Of a DNA stretch of 64,000 nt, positions 50,443-59,175 are shown piece after piece; position 1 is the stretch's first letter, and each line of letters opens with the position of its first letter. Location of the stretch: positions 1 through 64,000 of the forward strand of contig JAVWJP010000008.1 in the NCBI GenBank assembly GCA_036638975.1, read 5' to 3'. Position numbers and translations under genes: made by a program. The notes beneath the pieces are model-generated. The model was not told the origin of the DNA. It saw only the letters and a program-made list of their open reading frames with translations, and searched no databases. The DNA comes from JAVWJP01 sp036638975 (lineage in GTDB: Bacteria > Bacillota > Clostridia > Oscillospirales > Ruminococcaceae).

Positions 50443-51594
50443 ATGAAGCCAAAGCAGGTAAGCGCTGTGGTTTTTATAGGTATACTGCTTATGGTGCCGT
50501 TTATAATGTGGACTTCAGGCGGCTTTGATGAGCTTCCTCAGTTTGACAGCAATAAACTTTTAAGCGGAGAATATATAACAAAAGCTTTTTCGGGCGAATA
50601 TGCTTTAAAGCTTGAGAAATTTGTAAAAGAGCACTTCCCTATGCGAAATGAGCTTTCGGCAATGGGTTGGAACATTCGCTTTCGCACAGGCTCAAAAGAA
50701 ATAGATGGGTACTTTATAACCGATGACAGCATTATAAAGAACGTGGGCAGCCCCAATAAGCGCCTTGTAAAAAACAACAACGAGGTAATTTTAAAATTTG
50801 CGCAAGATGTAGATTTGCCTATGTGTATTATGCTTATACCCACCGCCTCTGCTGTAAAACAGCAGGCACTGCCCGCCTTTGCTACACCATATAACCAAAA
50901 AACCTTTATAGAGGGCGTTTACCAAAGCTTTGGCGGAGGGCTTGCCACTGTAGACGCATACCCTGTGCTTTTTGCAAATCAAGAAAAAAGCCTTTTTTAC
51001 AATACAGAAGATGGCGTTGCACCGCTTGGCGGATATTATGTCTATACGGCACTTTGCCCAAAGCTGCGCATTGCCACAAACCCGATGAGCCGATATACCA
51101 TAGAGTATGCCGTACACGGCTATGAGGGCAGCCTTTGCAAGCGCTTCCCCTACGCCACAGAGAAAAAAGATGTTATATCGCTTTATCATTACCGAAACGA
51201 TAAAATATCGCGCAACTATATGCTCTGCCGCACAGATGGTGACAGGGAGATTTCTATTAACGACCTTTATGACAGAGGTGCGTTAAAGGGCGAAGCGCCG
51301 CTTGATGTTTTTTTTGGAGGTCCTTACCAGACGGTTGACATAAATGTTTTTTCGTCCACGGGAAAGCCCCCGCCAAACCAGACAAGGCTGCTTATTTTTG
51401 GAGATGAAACCGTAAAAAGCTACCTGCCGTTTTTAGCCCCGCAGTACGGGGAAATTAAGGTGGTTAATGCAGAAACGGTAACAGCCGAGCAGGCAGATGA
51501 AATAGACCTTTTATATTACGACCAGGTTTTGTTTGCGTTTTCAACCGATACCTATATGCACTGTGAAAACCTTGAGGTGCTAAGTGTGCTGTAG
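50443..51594 (+). CDS. DHHW/AlgJ-like membrane-anchored protein with lost catalytic motifs
   Basis: 383 residues, one N-terminal membrane anchor at about 7-24 and an extracytoplasmic domain. The order of landmarks matches DHHW-family partners of MBOAT proteins: a FVKEHFPMRNELSAMGWNIR segment near 60-79, then DGYFITDD, a VDLPMCIMLIPTASAVK strand, a LFYNTEDGVAPLGGYYVY segment near 184-201, and LLIFGDETVKSYLPFL near 316-331. Active members have T-D-H-H-W-T at the fourth site and a K/G-D-S at the last; here these are TEDGVA and GDE. AGGAGG before ATG. Probably works with the MBOAT protein. Confidence 0.72.
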   Translation: MKPKQVSAVVFIGILLMVPFIMWTSGGFDELPQFDSNKLLSGEYITKAFSGEYALKLEKFVKEHFPMRNELSAMGWNIRFRTGSKEIDGYFITDDSIIKNVGSPNKRLVKNNNEVILKFAQDVDLPMCIMLIPTASAVKQQALPAFATPYNQKTFIEGVYQSFGGGLATVDAYPVLFANQEKSLFYNTEDGVAPLGGYYVYTALCPKLRIATNPMSRYTIEYAVHGYEGSLCKRFPYATEKKDVISLYHYRNDKISRNYMLCRTDGDREISINDLYDRGALKGEAPLDVFFGGPYQTVDINVFSSTGKPPPNQTRLLIFGDETVKSYLPFLAPQYGEIKVVNAETVTAEQADEIDLLYYDQVLFAFSTDTYMHCENLEVLSVL

Positions 51595-51617
51595 CTTACA
51601 GCAGAATGGAGAATTAT

Positions 51618-53528
51618 ATGCCTTTTTTACCTATAAGCAAAGAAGAAATGGACGCACGCGGGTGGAGCGAGCCGGACTTTATATGTGTGACAGGTGACGC
51701 ATATGTCGACCACCCCAGTTTTGGAATCGCTATAATATCGCGGCTTTTAGAAGCCGAGGGCTTTAAAGTTTGCATGATAGCCCAGCCGGACTGTAAGAGC
51801 ACAAGGGCTTTTAGCCTGTTTGGTAAACCGCGCTACGGCTACTTTGTAACCGGCGGAAACATAGACACAATGGTGGCGAACTACACAGCCGCAAAGCGCC
51901 GCCGCAGCGATGACGCATATTCGGCGGGTGGCAAGGCGGGGCGGCGCCCCGACAGAGCAACCGTGGTTTACTGCAACAAAATACGCGAGCTGTACCCCGA
52001 GGTGCCGATAATTATAGGGGGCATAGAGGCGAGCCTTCGCCGCATGGCGCATTACGATTACTGGGACGATGCTGTGCGCCCGTCAATTTTGATAGATGCT
52101 AAAGCCGATTTATTGAGCTTTGGCATGGGCGAGCACCAAACAGCTGAGATTGCGCACAGACTGGCGGCGGGAGAAAGTATAGCGGAGCTTAAAAATATCC
52201 GCGGCACCTGTTATGCCGCCCCCAAGGGCACTACCGTAGAAAACGCCGTAGCTATAGCATCGTACGAAAAAGTAAGCGCCGACAAAACGGCCTATGCGCG
52301 GGCTACAAAGCAGCAGCTTGATGAACAGGACTATGTATACGGCAGACCTCTGCTGCAAAACCACGGCGACTGCGTGGTGGTGCAAAACCCGCCGGCAGTG
52401 CCGCTTGCACAGGAGGAGCTTGACAAGGTTTTTGCCATGCCGTTTATGCGCTACTATCACCCAAGCTACGAGGCTATGGGTGGTGTGCCCGCTATAGAGG
52501 AAGTAGAATTTTCTATAATGCACAACAGGGGTTGCTTTGGTAACTGCAACTTTTGCTCTATAGCTTATCATCAGGGTAGGCACGTCACTGCGCGCAGTAA
52601 AGCCTCTGTGGTGGAGGAAGCACGCGGGTTTACCGAAAACAGCCGTTTTAAGGGATATATACATGACGTAGGCGGCCCAACGGCAAACTTTAGGCTGCCA
52701 AGCTGTAAAAAGCAAGAAAAAAAGGGGCTTTGTAAGGATAGAAAATGCCTTGCGCCCACCCCATGCCCTGCTTTACAGGTAAGCCACAGCGAGTATTTGG
52801 ACATATTGCGGGAGCTTAGAGAGCTGCCTAAGGTAAAACAGGTTTTTATACGCTCAGGCATACGCTACGATTATTTACTGCGCGACGAGAACGATGCTTT
52901 TTTAAAGGAGCTTGTGACATACCATGTAAGCGGACAGCTAAAGGTTGCGCCAGAGCATTGCTCTGCACAGGTGCTGGATTACATGGGAAAGCCTCATATA
53001 GAAGCATACAATGAGTTTTCAGAGAAGTTTTACCACACCACAAAGCGCATAGGCAAAGAGCAGTATCTTGTGCCGTACCTCATGTCCTCACACCCCGGCT
53101 CAACCTTAAAGGACGCCGTACAGCTTGCGCTGTTTTTAAAGAAAAACAATATAAGACCCGAGCAGGTGCAAGACTTTTACCCTACACCCGCTACGGTTTC
53201 TACCTGTATGTTTTATACGGGGCTGGACCCTTTAACCATGAAGCCCGTCTATGTGCCAAAGACAAGCGAAGAAAAGGCAATGCAAAGGGCGCTGCTGCAA
53301 TACTTTAGACCCGAAAACCGCCGCCTTGTAAAGACTGCACTGTTAAAAGCGGGGCGCGCAGACCTTATAGGTAACGGCAAAGAGTGCCTTATACCGCCGG
53401 ATAGAGGTTTTGTAGAAAAACAAAAATATATTACTAAAAGTATAGAAGCAAAGCAAATAGGCAAGCCTAAGGGAGGCAGCCGCTATGCAAAGGGCAAGCC
53501 TAAGCAAAAGCCAAAGGCAAGGGGCTAG
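51618..53528 (+). CDS. YgiQ-family radical SAM protein
   Basis: 636 residues of the YgiQ/UPF0313 family. The N-terminal part (EEMDARGWSEPDFICVTGDAYVDHPSFG) is diagnostic. The radical SAM cluster motif is C306-x3-C310-x2-C313 in NRGCFGNCNFCSIAYHQGR. A basic tail of about 30 residues (KPKGG, KGKPKQKPK) suggests RNA association. The reaction is unknown. The frame extends to an ATG at 51606, but GGAG lies between the two, so 51618 is the start. Confidence 0.92.
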   Translation: MPFLPISKEEMDARGWSEPDFICVTGDAYVDHPSFGIAIISRLLEAEGFKVCMIAQPDCKSTRAFSLFGKPRYGYFVTGGNIDTMVANYTAAKRRRSDDAYSAGGKAGRRPDRATVVYCNKIRELYPEVPIIIGGIEASLRRMAHYDYWDDAVRPSILIDAKADLLSFGMGEHQTAEIAHRLAAGESIAELKNIRGTCYAAPKGTTVENAVAIASYEKVSADKTAYARATKQQLDEQDYVYGRPLLQNHGDCVVVQNPPAVPLAQEELDKVFAMPFMRYYHPSYEAMGGVPAIEEVEFSIMHNRGCFGNCNFCSIAYHQGRHVTARSKASVVEEARGFTENSRFKGYIHDVGGPTANFRLPSCKKQEKKGLCKDRKCLAPTPCPALQVSHSEYLDILRELRELPKVKQVFIRSGIRYDYLLRDENDAFLKELVTYHVSGQLKVAPEHCSAQVLDYMGKPHIEAYNEFSEKFYHTTKRIGKEQYLVPYLMSSHPGSTLKDAVQLALFLKKNNIRPEQVQDFYPTPATVSTCMFYTGLDPLTMKPVYVPKTSEEKAMQRALLQYFRPENRRLVKTALLKAGRADLIGNGKECLIPPDRGFVEKQKYITKSIEAKQIGKPKGGSRYAKGKPKQKPKARG

Positions 53529-53549
53529 CCTGTAAGGGGGTTAAGCAAG

Positions 53550-54524
53550 ATGGCAAGGTATAGGCGGCGAAGCCGTATAAACTGGGGCTTTGTCGTGGTG
53601 TCATCGGCACTTTTGGCGGCAGTGCTGCTGGTGACGCTTGCAGATAAATTTGATTTTGGCGGTAAGGTACCCACGTGGGACGACATATTTACGCGCACGG
53701 GGCTTGCTGAGCCTGCTGCTGCAAAACCAAAGGAGCATAGCAAAAACGCTTATGTGCATTTTATAGATGTGGGACAGGGTGACTGTATTTTGATAGAAGC
53801 ACCCGAGGGCAATATTTTGGTAGATGCCGGTACACCCGAAAGCGTGCCAAAGCTTATAAGCTACCTTAAAAAAGAAAAAATAACAAAGCTGGATTATGTT
53901 GTGGCAACTCACCCCCATGCCGACCACATAGGCGGAATGCCGTATATTATAAAAGATTTTGATGTGGGAAGCTTTATTGCGCCGCGCATACCTGACGTGC
54001 TGGTGCCTGCGTCGCAATCGTACTTAAAAATGCTGAAAGAGCTTAAAAACAAAGGCATGAAGATAACAGCTGCAAGGGCGGGCGAAAGCTACGACGTAGG
54101 CGCAGCAAGCTTTACAATTTTGGGACCGGTTAACCCTGACAGCGAGAACATGAACAATAACTCTGTGGTACTGCGCTTTTGCTATGGCAATGTTGCTTTT
54201 TTGCTAAGCGGAGATTGCGAACGCGGCGAGGAGAAGAACATACTGGCAAGCGGTGCACAGCTTAGCGCCGATGTTTTAAAGCTTGGGCACCACGGCAGCA
54301 GTACAAGCTCGTGCTACGAATGGCTTGCCGCTGTTGCGCCTAAATATGCGGTGGTTTGCTGCGGGGCAGAGAACTCATATGGACACCCGCACATTGAGGT
54401 AAGCGAAAGGCTTGAGGAATTTTCAACAAAAACCCTGCGTACCGATATTGCCGGAAGTATAGTTTTTGAAACCGACGGCAAAGCTTTAAGGCTTATAAAT
54501 GACGAAAAGAGTGACGGACGGTGA
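53550..54524 (+). CDS. Membrane-anchored metallo-beta-lactamase-fold protein (ComEC-type MBL domain)
   Basis: 324 residues: basic N-terminus RYRRRSR, one membrane helix at about 12-31, a spacer, then an MBL domain from about 66. It has HFIDVGQGDCILIE near 70-83, the intact metal site HPHADH at 121-126, LLSGDCERGEE and LGHHGS further on, as in the C-terminal domain of complete ComEC proteins. It probably acts outside the membrane as a phosphodiesterase or nuclease. Its stop overlaps the GTG of the DUF3006 gene. Contrast with the ComEC at 45238, which lacks this motif. Confidence 0.9.
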   Translation: MARYRRRSRINWGFVVVSSALLAAVLLVTLADKFDFGGKVPTWDDIFTRTGLAEPAAAKPKEHSKNAYVHFIDVGQGDCILIEAPEGNILVDAGTPESVPKLISYLKKEKITKLDYVVATHPHADHIGGMPYIIKDFDVGSFIAPRIPDVLVPASQSYLKMLKELKNKGMKITAARAGESYDVGAASFTILGPVNPDSENMNNNSVVLRFCYGNVAFLLSGDCERGEEKNILASGAQLSADVLKLGHHGSSTSSCYEWLAAVAPKYAVVCCGAENSYGHPHIEVSERLEEFSTKTLRTDIAGSIVFETDGKALRLINDEKSDGR

Positions 54525-54754
54525 GCGAAAATAAAGAATATTACATTAGCATAGACCGTAGCGAGGGCGACTTTGCGGTGTGCGTGGGTGACGACGGCAA
54601 AAGCTACAGCCTGCCGTTGCAGCTTTTGCCGCAGGGCGCGCGTGTGGGCGAAGCTTTGCTTTTGCGCAGTGACGGTGTGCTTTGCACTGCTGCCGAAGAA
54701 ACTGCAAGGCGAAAACAAAAAATAGTAGATTTGCAAAACGAACTTTTTGAATAA
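54521..54754 (+). CDS. DUF3006-family small protein
   Basis: 77 residues. It begins with YYISIDRSEGDFAVCVGDDG, has a LPLQLLPQGARVGEALLL middle and ends with the ETARRKQKIVDLQNELFE helix, the pattern of DUF3006. These small proteins are often encoded directly after MBL-fold or ComEC-like proteins, as here (GTGA overlap). Function unknown, likely a partner of the MBL protein. Confidence 0.78.
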   Translation: MSENKEYYISIDRSEGDFAVCVGDDGKSYSLPLQLLPQGARVGEALLLRSDGVLCTAAEETARRKQKIVDLQNELFE

Positions 54755-54800
54755 AAAGCACGCAATAACATGGACTGATGTTGTATTTTATAAAACTCTA

Positions 54801-54829
54801 TTGACTGTTTAAAAGCAAAGGCATATACT
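54801..54829 (+). promoter_or_regulatory. galE promoter
   Basis: TTGACT (54801-54806), 17 bp, TATACT (54824-54829), 50 bases before the start codon. Confidence 0.75.
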
Positions 54830-54878
54830 CATGCTATGGACGATACACATAAATAAAAAACAATAAGGAGATGCGCAT

Positions 54879-55883
54879 ATGGCAATTTTAGTGACAGGCG
54901 GAGCAGGGTACATAGGCAGCCACACCGTTGTGGAGCTTTTAGAGGCCGGCAAAGAGGTAGTTATAGTAGATAATTTTATTAATTCAAAGCCGGAAGCGCT
55001 TAACCGTATTCGTAAAATAACCGGAAAAGATTTTAGATTCTACGAGGCGGATATCCTTGATGAAGCCGCAGTTACAAAAATATTTGAAGAAAACAGCATA
55101 GAGGCTGTTATACATTTTGCGGCGCTTAAAGCCGTAGGAGAAAGCGTAAGCCAACCGCTTCGCTACTACTACAACAACATTACCGGTACGCTTGTGCTGT
55201 GCAAGGTTATGGAAGCGCACAACTGCAAAAAGATAGTGTTTTCATCATCTGCCACAGTTTACGGCATGAACAACCCCGTACCTTTTATAGAAACTATGCC
55301 TACCTCCGCCACAAACCCGTATGGCGAAACAAAGGTGATGAACGAGCAGATATTGACAGACCTGTACACCGCCGACAGCTCTTGGAGCGTCGTTTTGCTG
55401 CGCTACTTTAACCCTATCGGAGCGCATAAAAGCGGGCTTATAGGCGAAACACCAAACGGCATACCAAACAACCTTTTGCCCTATGTCGCACAGGTGGCTG
55501 TGGGCAAGCTTAAATGCCTTAATGTCTACGGTGACGACTACGACACCAATGACGGCACCGGTGTAAGAGATTATATCCATGTGGTTGACCTTGCAAAGGG
55601 GCATTTAAAGGCGCTGAGCAAGCTAAACGATAGCGGAGTTAATATTTATAATTTGGGCACAGGCAAGGGCTACAGTGTGCTTGAAGTCGTGTCGGCGTTT
55701 AAAAACGCAAGCGGGCGCGATGTTCCGTATAAGATTATGCCGCGCCGCCCGGGCGATATTGCAAGCTGCTATGCCAACAGCGAAAAGGCATTTAGAGAGC
55801 TGGGCTGGAAGGCAGAGCTTAATATAGACGATATGTGCAAGGACAGCTGGCGTTTTACAGAAACCAATAAAAACGATATGTGA
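54879..55883 (+). CDS. galE: UDP-glucose 4-epimerase
   Basis: Interconverts UDP-glucose and UDP-galactose for wall and capsule sugars. 334 residues of the extended short-chain dehydrogenase type. The NAD loop is GGAGYIGSH at 7-15. The active site has Ser124/Thr126 in SSSATVYG and the Y-x-x-x-K catalytic pair in NPYGETKVMNE near 146-156. RDYIHVVDLAKGH is also typical. AAGGAG before ATG, own promoter and terminator. Confidence 0.96.
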   Translation: MAILVTGGAGYIGSHTVVELLEAGKEVVIVDNFINSKPEALNRIRKITGKDFRFYEADILDEAAVTKIFEENSIEAVIHFAALKAVGESVSQPLRYYYNNITGTLVLCKVMEAHNCKKIVFSSSATVYGMNNPVPFIETMPTSATNPYGETKVMNEQILTDLYTADSSWSVVLLRYFNPIGAHKSGLIGETPNGIPNNLLPYVAQVAVGKLKCLNVYGDDYDTNDGTGVRDYIHVVDLAKGHLKALSKLNDSGVNIYNLGTGKGYSVLEVVSAFKNASGRDVPYKIMPRRPGDIASCYANSEKAFRELGWKAELNIDDMCKDSWRFTETNKNDM

Positions 55884-55928
55884 TGCTTGCAAATAAATTT
55901 TATAAAGGTTTTTAATACAAGTATTTTT

Positions 55929-55968
55929 ACTTACTCCTCCAACACTGACGGGGGAGTAAGTTTTTTTA
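55929..55968 (+). terminator. galE terminator
   Basis: ACTTACTCC and GGAGTAAGT form a 9-bp stem, followed by a run of T. Confidence 0.85.
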
Positions 55969-55995
55969 TATTGCATGAAAATTACACTGGTTTCC

Positions 55996-56024
55996 TTGCA
56001 TTTATGCCGTTCTTCATTTATAAT
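55996..56024 (+). promoter_or_regulatory. recA promoter
   Basis: TTGCAT (55996-56001), 17 bp, TATAAT (56019-56024), 70 bases before the recA start. Confidence 0.75.
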
Positions 56025-56046
56025 GGGAATAGTTGTATGGCGCAAG

Positions 56047-56060
56047 CAAACATTTGTTCT
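56047..56060. promoter_or_regulatory. LexA (SOS) box before recA
   Basis: CAAACATTTGTTCT matches the Gram-positive LexA box CGAAC-N4-GTTCG at most positions and lies just downstream of the predicted transcription start, where LexA binding would block recA. Confidence 0.65.
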
Positions 56061-56093
56061 TTTTTTGCTGCGCACGAAAGGACGGAATTTAAA

Positions 56094-57170
56094 ATGGCAT
56101 TAGATAAACAAAAGGCGCTTGAAACGGCGCTGAGTCAGATAGAAAAACAGTTTGGCAAGGGCGCCGTTATGAAGCTTGGGCAAAACTCTACCTTAAATTT
56201 AGACGTTATACATACCGGCTCTATATCACTTGATATGGCGCTTGGTATAGGCGGTGTGCCGCGCGGCAGAATAATAGAAATTTTCGGTCCTGAATCATCA
56301 GGCAAAACAACGCTTGCACTGCACATTATAGCAGAGGCGCAAAAAAACGGCGGCGAGGTTGCCTTTATAGATGTTGAGCACGCGCTTGACCCAGTTTATG
56401 CAAGCGCCTTGGGCGTAGACATAGACGCATTGCTGGTGTCACAGCCCGACACAGGCGAGCAGGCGCTTGAGATTACCGAAGCACTCGTGCGCTCAGGCGC
56501 TATAGACGCCATAGTTATAGACTCTGTTGCTGCCATGGTGCCGCGCGCCGAGATAGAGGGCGAAATGGGCGACACACACGTAGGTCTGCAAGCAAGGCTG
56601 ATGTCGCAGGCACTGCGCAAGCTTACGGGAGTTATCTCAAAAAGCAACTGTGTTGCACTGTTTATAAACCAATTGCGCGAAAAAGTGGGTGTTACCTACG
56701 GCAACCCCGAGGTTACCCCGGGTGGGCGTGCGCTTAAATTTTACGCCTCTGTGCGCCTAGATATTCGCCGCATAGAGCAGCTTAAAAATGGTACAGAGGG
56801 CATAGGCAGCCGCACACGGGTTAAGGTTGTAAAAAACAAGGTAGCTCCCCCTTTCCGCGAGGCGGAGTTTGACATAATGTATGGCAGCGGAATTTCTAAA
56901 GAGGGCGAGATACTAGACCTTGCCGTTGCGCTTGATATAATAAACAAAAGCGGCTCTTGGTTTAATTACAAGGAAACACGTCTGGGACAGGGACGCGACA
57001 ATGCAAAGGAGTACCTAAAGGCAAACCCCGAGCTTTCTGCGGATATAGAAAAGCAGCTGCGTGCACGTTCCGGAGAGCTTTTGATGGTTCGCGGAGGCGG
57101 CAAAATGGCATCTAAAAAGGTTTCGGCAAACTCTAAGCAAGTGGATATTGACGTAGAGGTGGAAGACTAA
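56094..57170 (+). CDS. recA: Recombinase RecA
   Basis: Forms filaments on single-stranded DNA for strand exchange and triggers LexA cleavage. 358 residues. Walker A GPESSGKTT near 65-73, Walker B AIVIDSVAAMVPRAEIEGEMG, the L2-adjacent NQLREKVGV and the GGRALKFYASVRLDIRR segment are all intact. The frame is open to 55887, but the AAAGGA site sets the ATG at 56094. recX follows after one base. Confidence 0.97.
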   Translation: MALDKQKALETALSQIEKQFGKGAVMKLGQNSTLNLDVIHTGSISLDMALGIGGVPRGRIIEIFGPESSGKTTLALHIIAEAQKNGGEVAFIDVEHALDPVYASALGVDIDALLVSQPDTGEQALEITEALVRSGAIDAIVIDSVAAMVPRAEIEGEMGDTHVGLQARLMSQALRKLTGVISKSNCVALFINQLREKVGVTYGNPEVTPGGRALKFYASVRLDIRRIEQLKNGTEGIGSRTRVKVVKNKVAPPFREAEFDIMYGSGISKEGEILDLAVALDIINKSGSWFNYKETRLGQGRDNAKEYLKANPELSADIEKQLRARSGELLMVRGGGKMASKKVSANSKQVDIDVEVED

Positions 57171-57171
57171 A

Positions 57172-57801
57172 ATGCTTATTACCGCTATAGAAAAGCGCAA
57201 GGGTACACAGTGCGCTGTGTATATAGAGGGCGAGTACGCCATGATGCTTGATGCAGAGCTTATATACAACAGGGGCTTGCGCGCGGGGCTTGAGGTGGAC
57301 AGGGACGATATCTACGAGCTTAAACGACAGTGCGATTTGCGCCGTACCCGCGAGCGGGCGCTTTACCTTTTGGGTTACAAAAGCCACACAAAAAAAGAGC
57401 TTTTTCTAAAGCTTGCAAAAACAAGTGACGAGGAGCTTGCGGGTGAAGTAACAGCCCGCATGGAGGAGCTGGGGCTTTTAAACGACGAGGAATATGCACA
57501 GCGCTTTGCAAACCGGCTTGTAAACAGCAAGAGCTATGGCATAAACCGTGTGCGGCAGGAGCTTACAAAAAAAGGCATAGACCGCGACATTATAGACAAT
57601 ACTTTAGCAGAGCTTTCTCAGGTGACTGACACCGACGAAAAGCTAAAAAGTATAATAGACAAAAAATATGCAAGATATTTGGACGACAAAAAGGGCATTG
57701 ATAAAACTATAAATGCCTTGCTTCGTCTGGGCTATCGCTTTGACGATATACGGCGTGTACTGCGGTACTATGCCGACAATTTTGAAGTAAATGATGAATA
57801 A
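57172..57801 (+). CDS. recX: RecA regulator RecX
   Basis: 209 residues; modulates RecA filaments by binding in their groove. Helical repeats typical of RecX are visible: ALYLLGYKSHTKKELFLKL near 61-79, then LNDEEYAQRFANRLVNSKSYG near 100-120. The last repeat is LLRLGYRFDDIRRVL. The N-terminal 55 residues form a small beta domain found in Gram-positive RecX. Co-transcribed with recA. Confidence 0.93.
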   Translation: MLITAIEKRKGTQCAVYIEGEYAMMLDAELIYNRGLRAGLEVDRDDIYELKRQCDLRRTRERALYLLGYKSHTKKELFLKLAKTSDEELAGEVTARMEELGLLNDEEYAQRFANRLVNSKSYGINRVRQELTKKGIDRDIIDNTLAELSQVTDTDEKLKSIIDKKYARYLDDKKGIDKTINALLRLGYRFDDIRRVLRYYADNFEVNDE

Positions 57802-57824
57802 AAAAATAGTTTGGAGAAAATGCT

Positions 57825-59156
57825 ATGTCCGTTAAGGTAGGAATGGTTTCATTGGGGTGCAACAAAAACCAGGTTGATGCCGAAATAATGCTTTCGCTTA
57901 TTACAGAGCACGGCTTTGTTATATGTGCAGACCCCGCAAAATGTGATGTTGTAATAATAAACACCTGTGGGTTTATAGAGGACGCAAAGCGCGAGGCTAT
58001 CGAGAATATTTTAGAGTTTGCACAGCTTAAAAAAAGCGGTGTAATTAAAGCCGTTGTGGTTACGGGCTGTCTTGCAGAGCGCTACCAAATGGAGATAGCC
58101 AAAGAGATTCCGGAGGCGGACGTAATACTGGGGATAGGCTCTAACAAAAACATTGCAGAGGCTATAGAGCGGGCGCTAAGCGGCGAAAAGGTGTATATGT
58201 TTGGCGAAAAAACCGAGCTTCCTCTTAGCGGAAGCCGCATTATAACAACACCGCCATACACAGCCTACCTTAAAATTGCCGAGGGCTGCGACAACCGCTG
58301 TACCTACTGTGCCATTCCGCTTATACGCGGGGGACTGCGAAGCCGCCCCTTGGACGAGGTTGTAGCAGAAGCCGAAAAGCTTGTGGCGGACGGTGTGCGC
58401 GAGCTTAATGTTATAGCGCAGGACACCACGCGCTACGGTGAGGACTTAGGCGGTGGTCTGCTTTTGCCTAAGCTTTTGACGCGCCTTTGCAGCATTAAAG
58501 ACTTGCACTGGGTGCGCGTGCTTTATGCCTACCCGGACAGGGTGACAGATGAATTGCTGGACGTAATGGCAAAAGAAGATAAAATATGTAAATATATAGA
58601 TATACCTCTGCAACACGCAAGCGGCAAAATACTAAAACGCATGAACCGCCGTTTTGACAGAGCATCTCTTACAGAGCTTTTAAATAAAACCCGCGAAAAA
58701 ATTAAGGGCGTTACGCTGCGCACCACATTTATTACGGGCTTTCCGGGCGAAACAGAGGAGGATTTTACAGAGCTTTGCACCTTTGTTAAAGAAATCCGCT
58801 TTGACAGGCTTGGCTGCTTTGCCTATTCTGCTGAGGAAGATACACCGGCAGCCTCAATGCCGGACCAGCTTGACGACGATGTAAAGCGCCGCCGCGCAGA
58901 GGTTGTAATGGAGCTGCAAATGGGTGTTTCAGAGGAGCTTTCGCGCGAGAAAATAGGCAAAACATTAGAGGTTTTGGTGGAGGCTTACAACAAAAAAGAA
59001 AAAATTTACAGCGGACGTACTGCCGCAGATGCGCCGGAGATTGACGGAAATGTTTATTTTACGTCAAAAACTACGCTTAAAGCAGGCAGCTTTGTTATGG
59101 TAACTGTCGATGATGTCACGGAGTACGACTTGCTGGGGCATATGGCAGAACAATAA
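57825..59156 (+). CDS. rimO: Ribosomal protein S12 methylthiotransferase RimO
   Basis: Radical SAM methylthiotransferase that modifies an Asp of S12. 443 residues. The N-terminal UPF0004 domain has Cys12, Cys48 and Cys82 (SLGCNKNQVD, NTCGF, VTGCLAERY). The radical SAM cluster is C155-x3-C159-x2-C162 in EGCDNRCTYCAIP. A TRAM domain ends the protein. SLGCNKNQVD distinguishes RimO from MiaB. TTTGGAG precedes ATG. Confidence 0.95.
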   Translation: MSVKVGMVSLGCNKNQVDAEIMLSLITEHGFVICADPAKCDVVIINTCGFIEDAKREAIENILEFAQLKKSGVIKAVVVTGCLAERYQMEIAKEIPEADVILGIGSNKNIAEAIERALSGEKVYMFGEKTELPLSGSRIITTPPYTAYLKIAEGCDNRCTYCAIPLIRGGLRSRPLDEVVAEAEKLVADGVRELNVIAQDTTRYGEDLGGGLLLPKLLTRLCSIKDLHWVRVLYAYPDRVTDELLDVMAKEDKICKYIDIPLQHASGKILKRMNRRFDRASLTELLNKTREKIKGVTLRTTFITGFPGETEEDFTELCTFVKEIRFDRLGCFAYSAEEDTPAASMPDQLDDDVKRRRAEVVMELQMGVSEELSREKIGKTLEVLVEAYNKKEKIYSGRTAADAPEIDGNVYFTSKTTLKAGSFVMVTVDDVTEYDLLGHMAEQ

Positions 59157-59175
59157 ACAAGGGGGTTTTTTTCAA

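Noticed and set aside
55887..56093. Extended N-terminus of RecA
   Set aside because: The extra residues would translate the galE terminator, the recA promoter and the LexA box; the family start MALDKQKALE fits the ATG at 56094.
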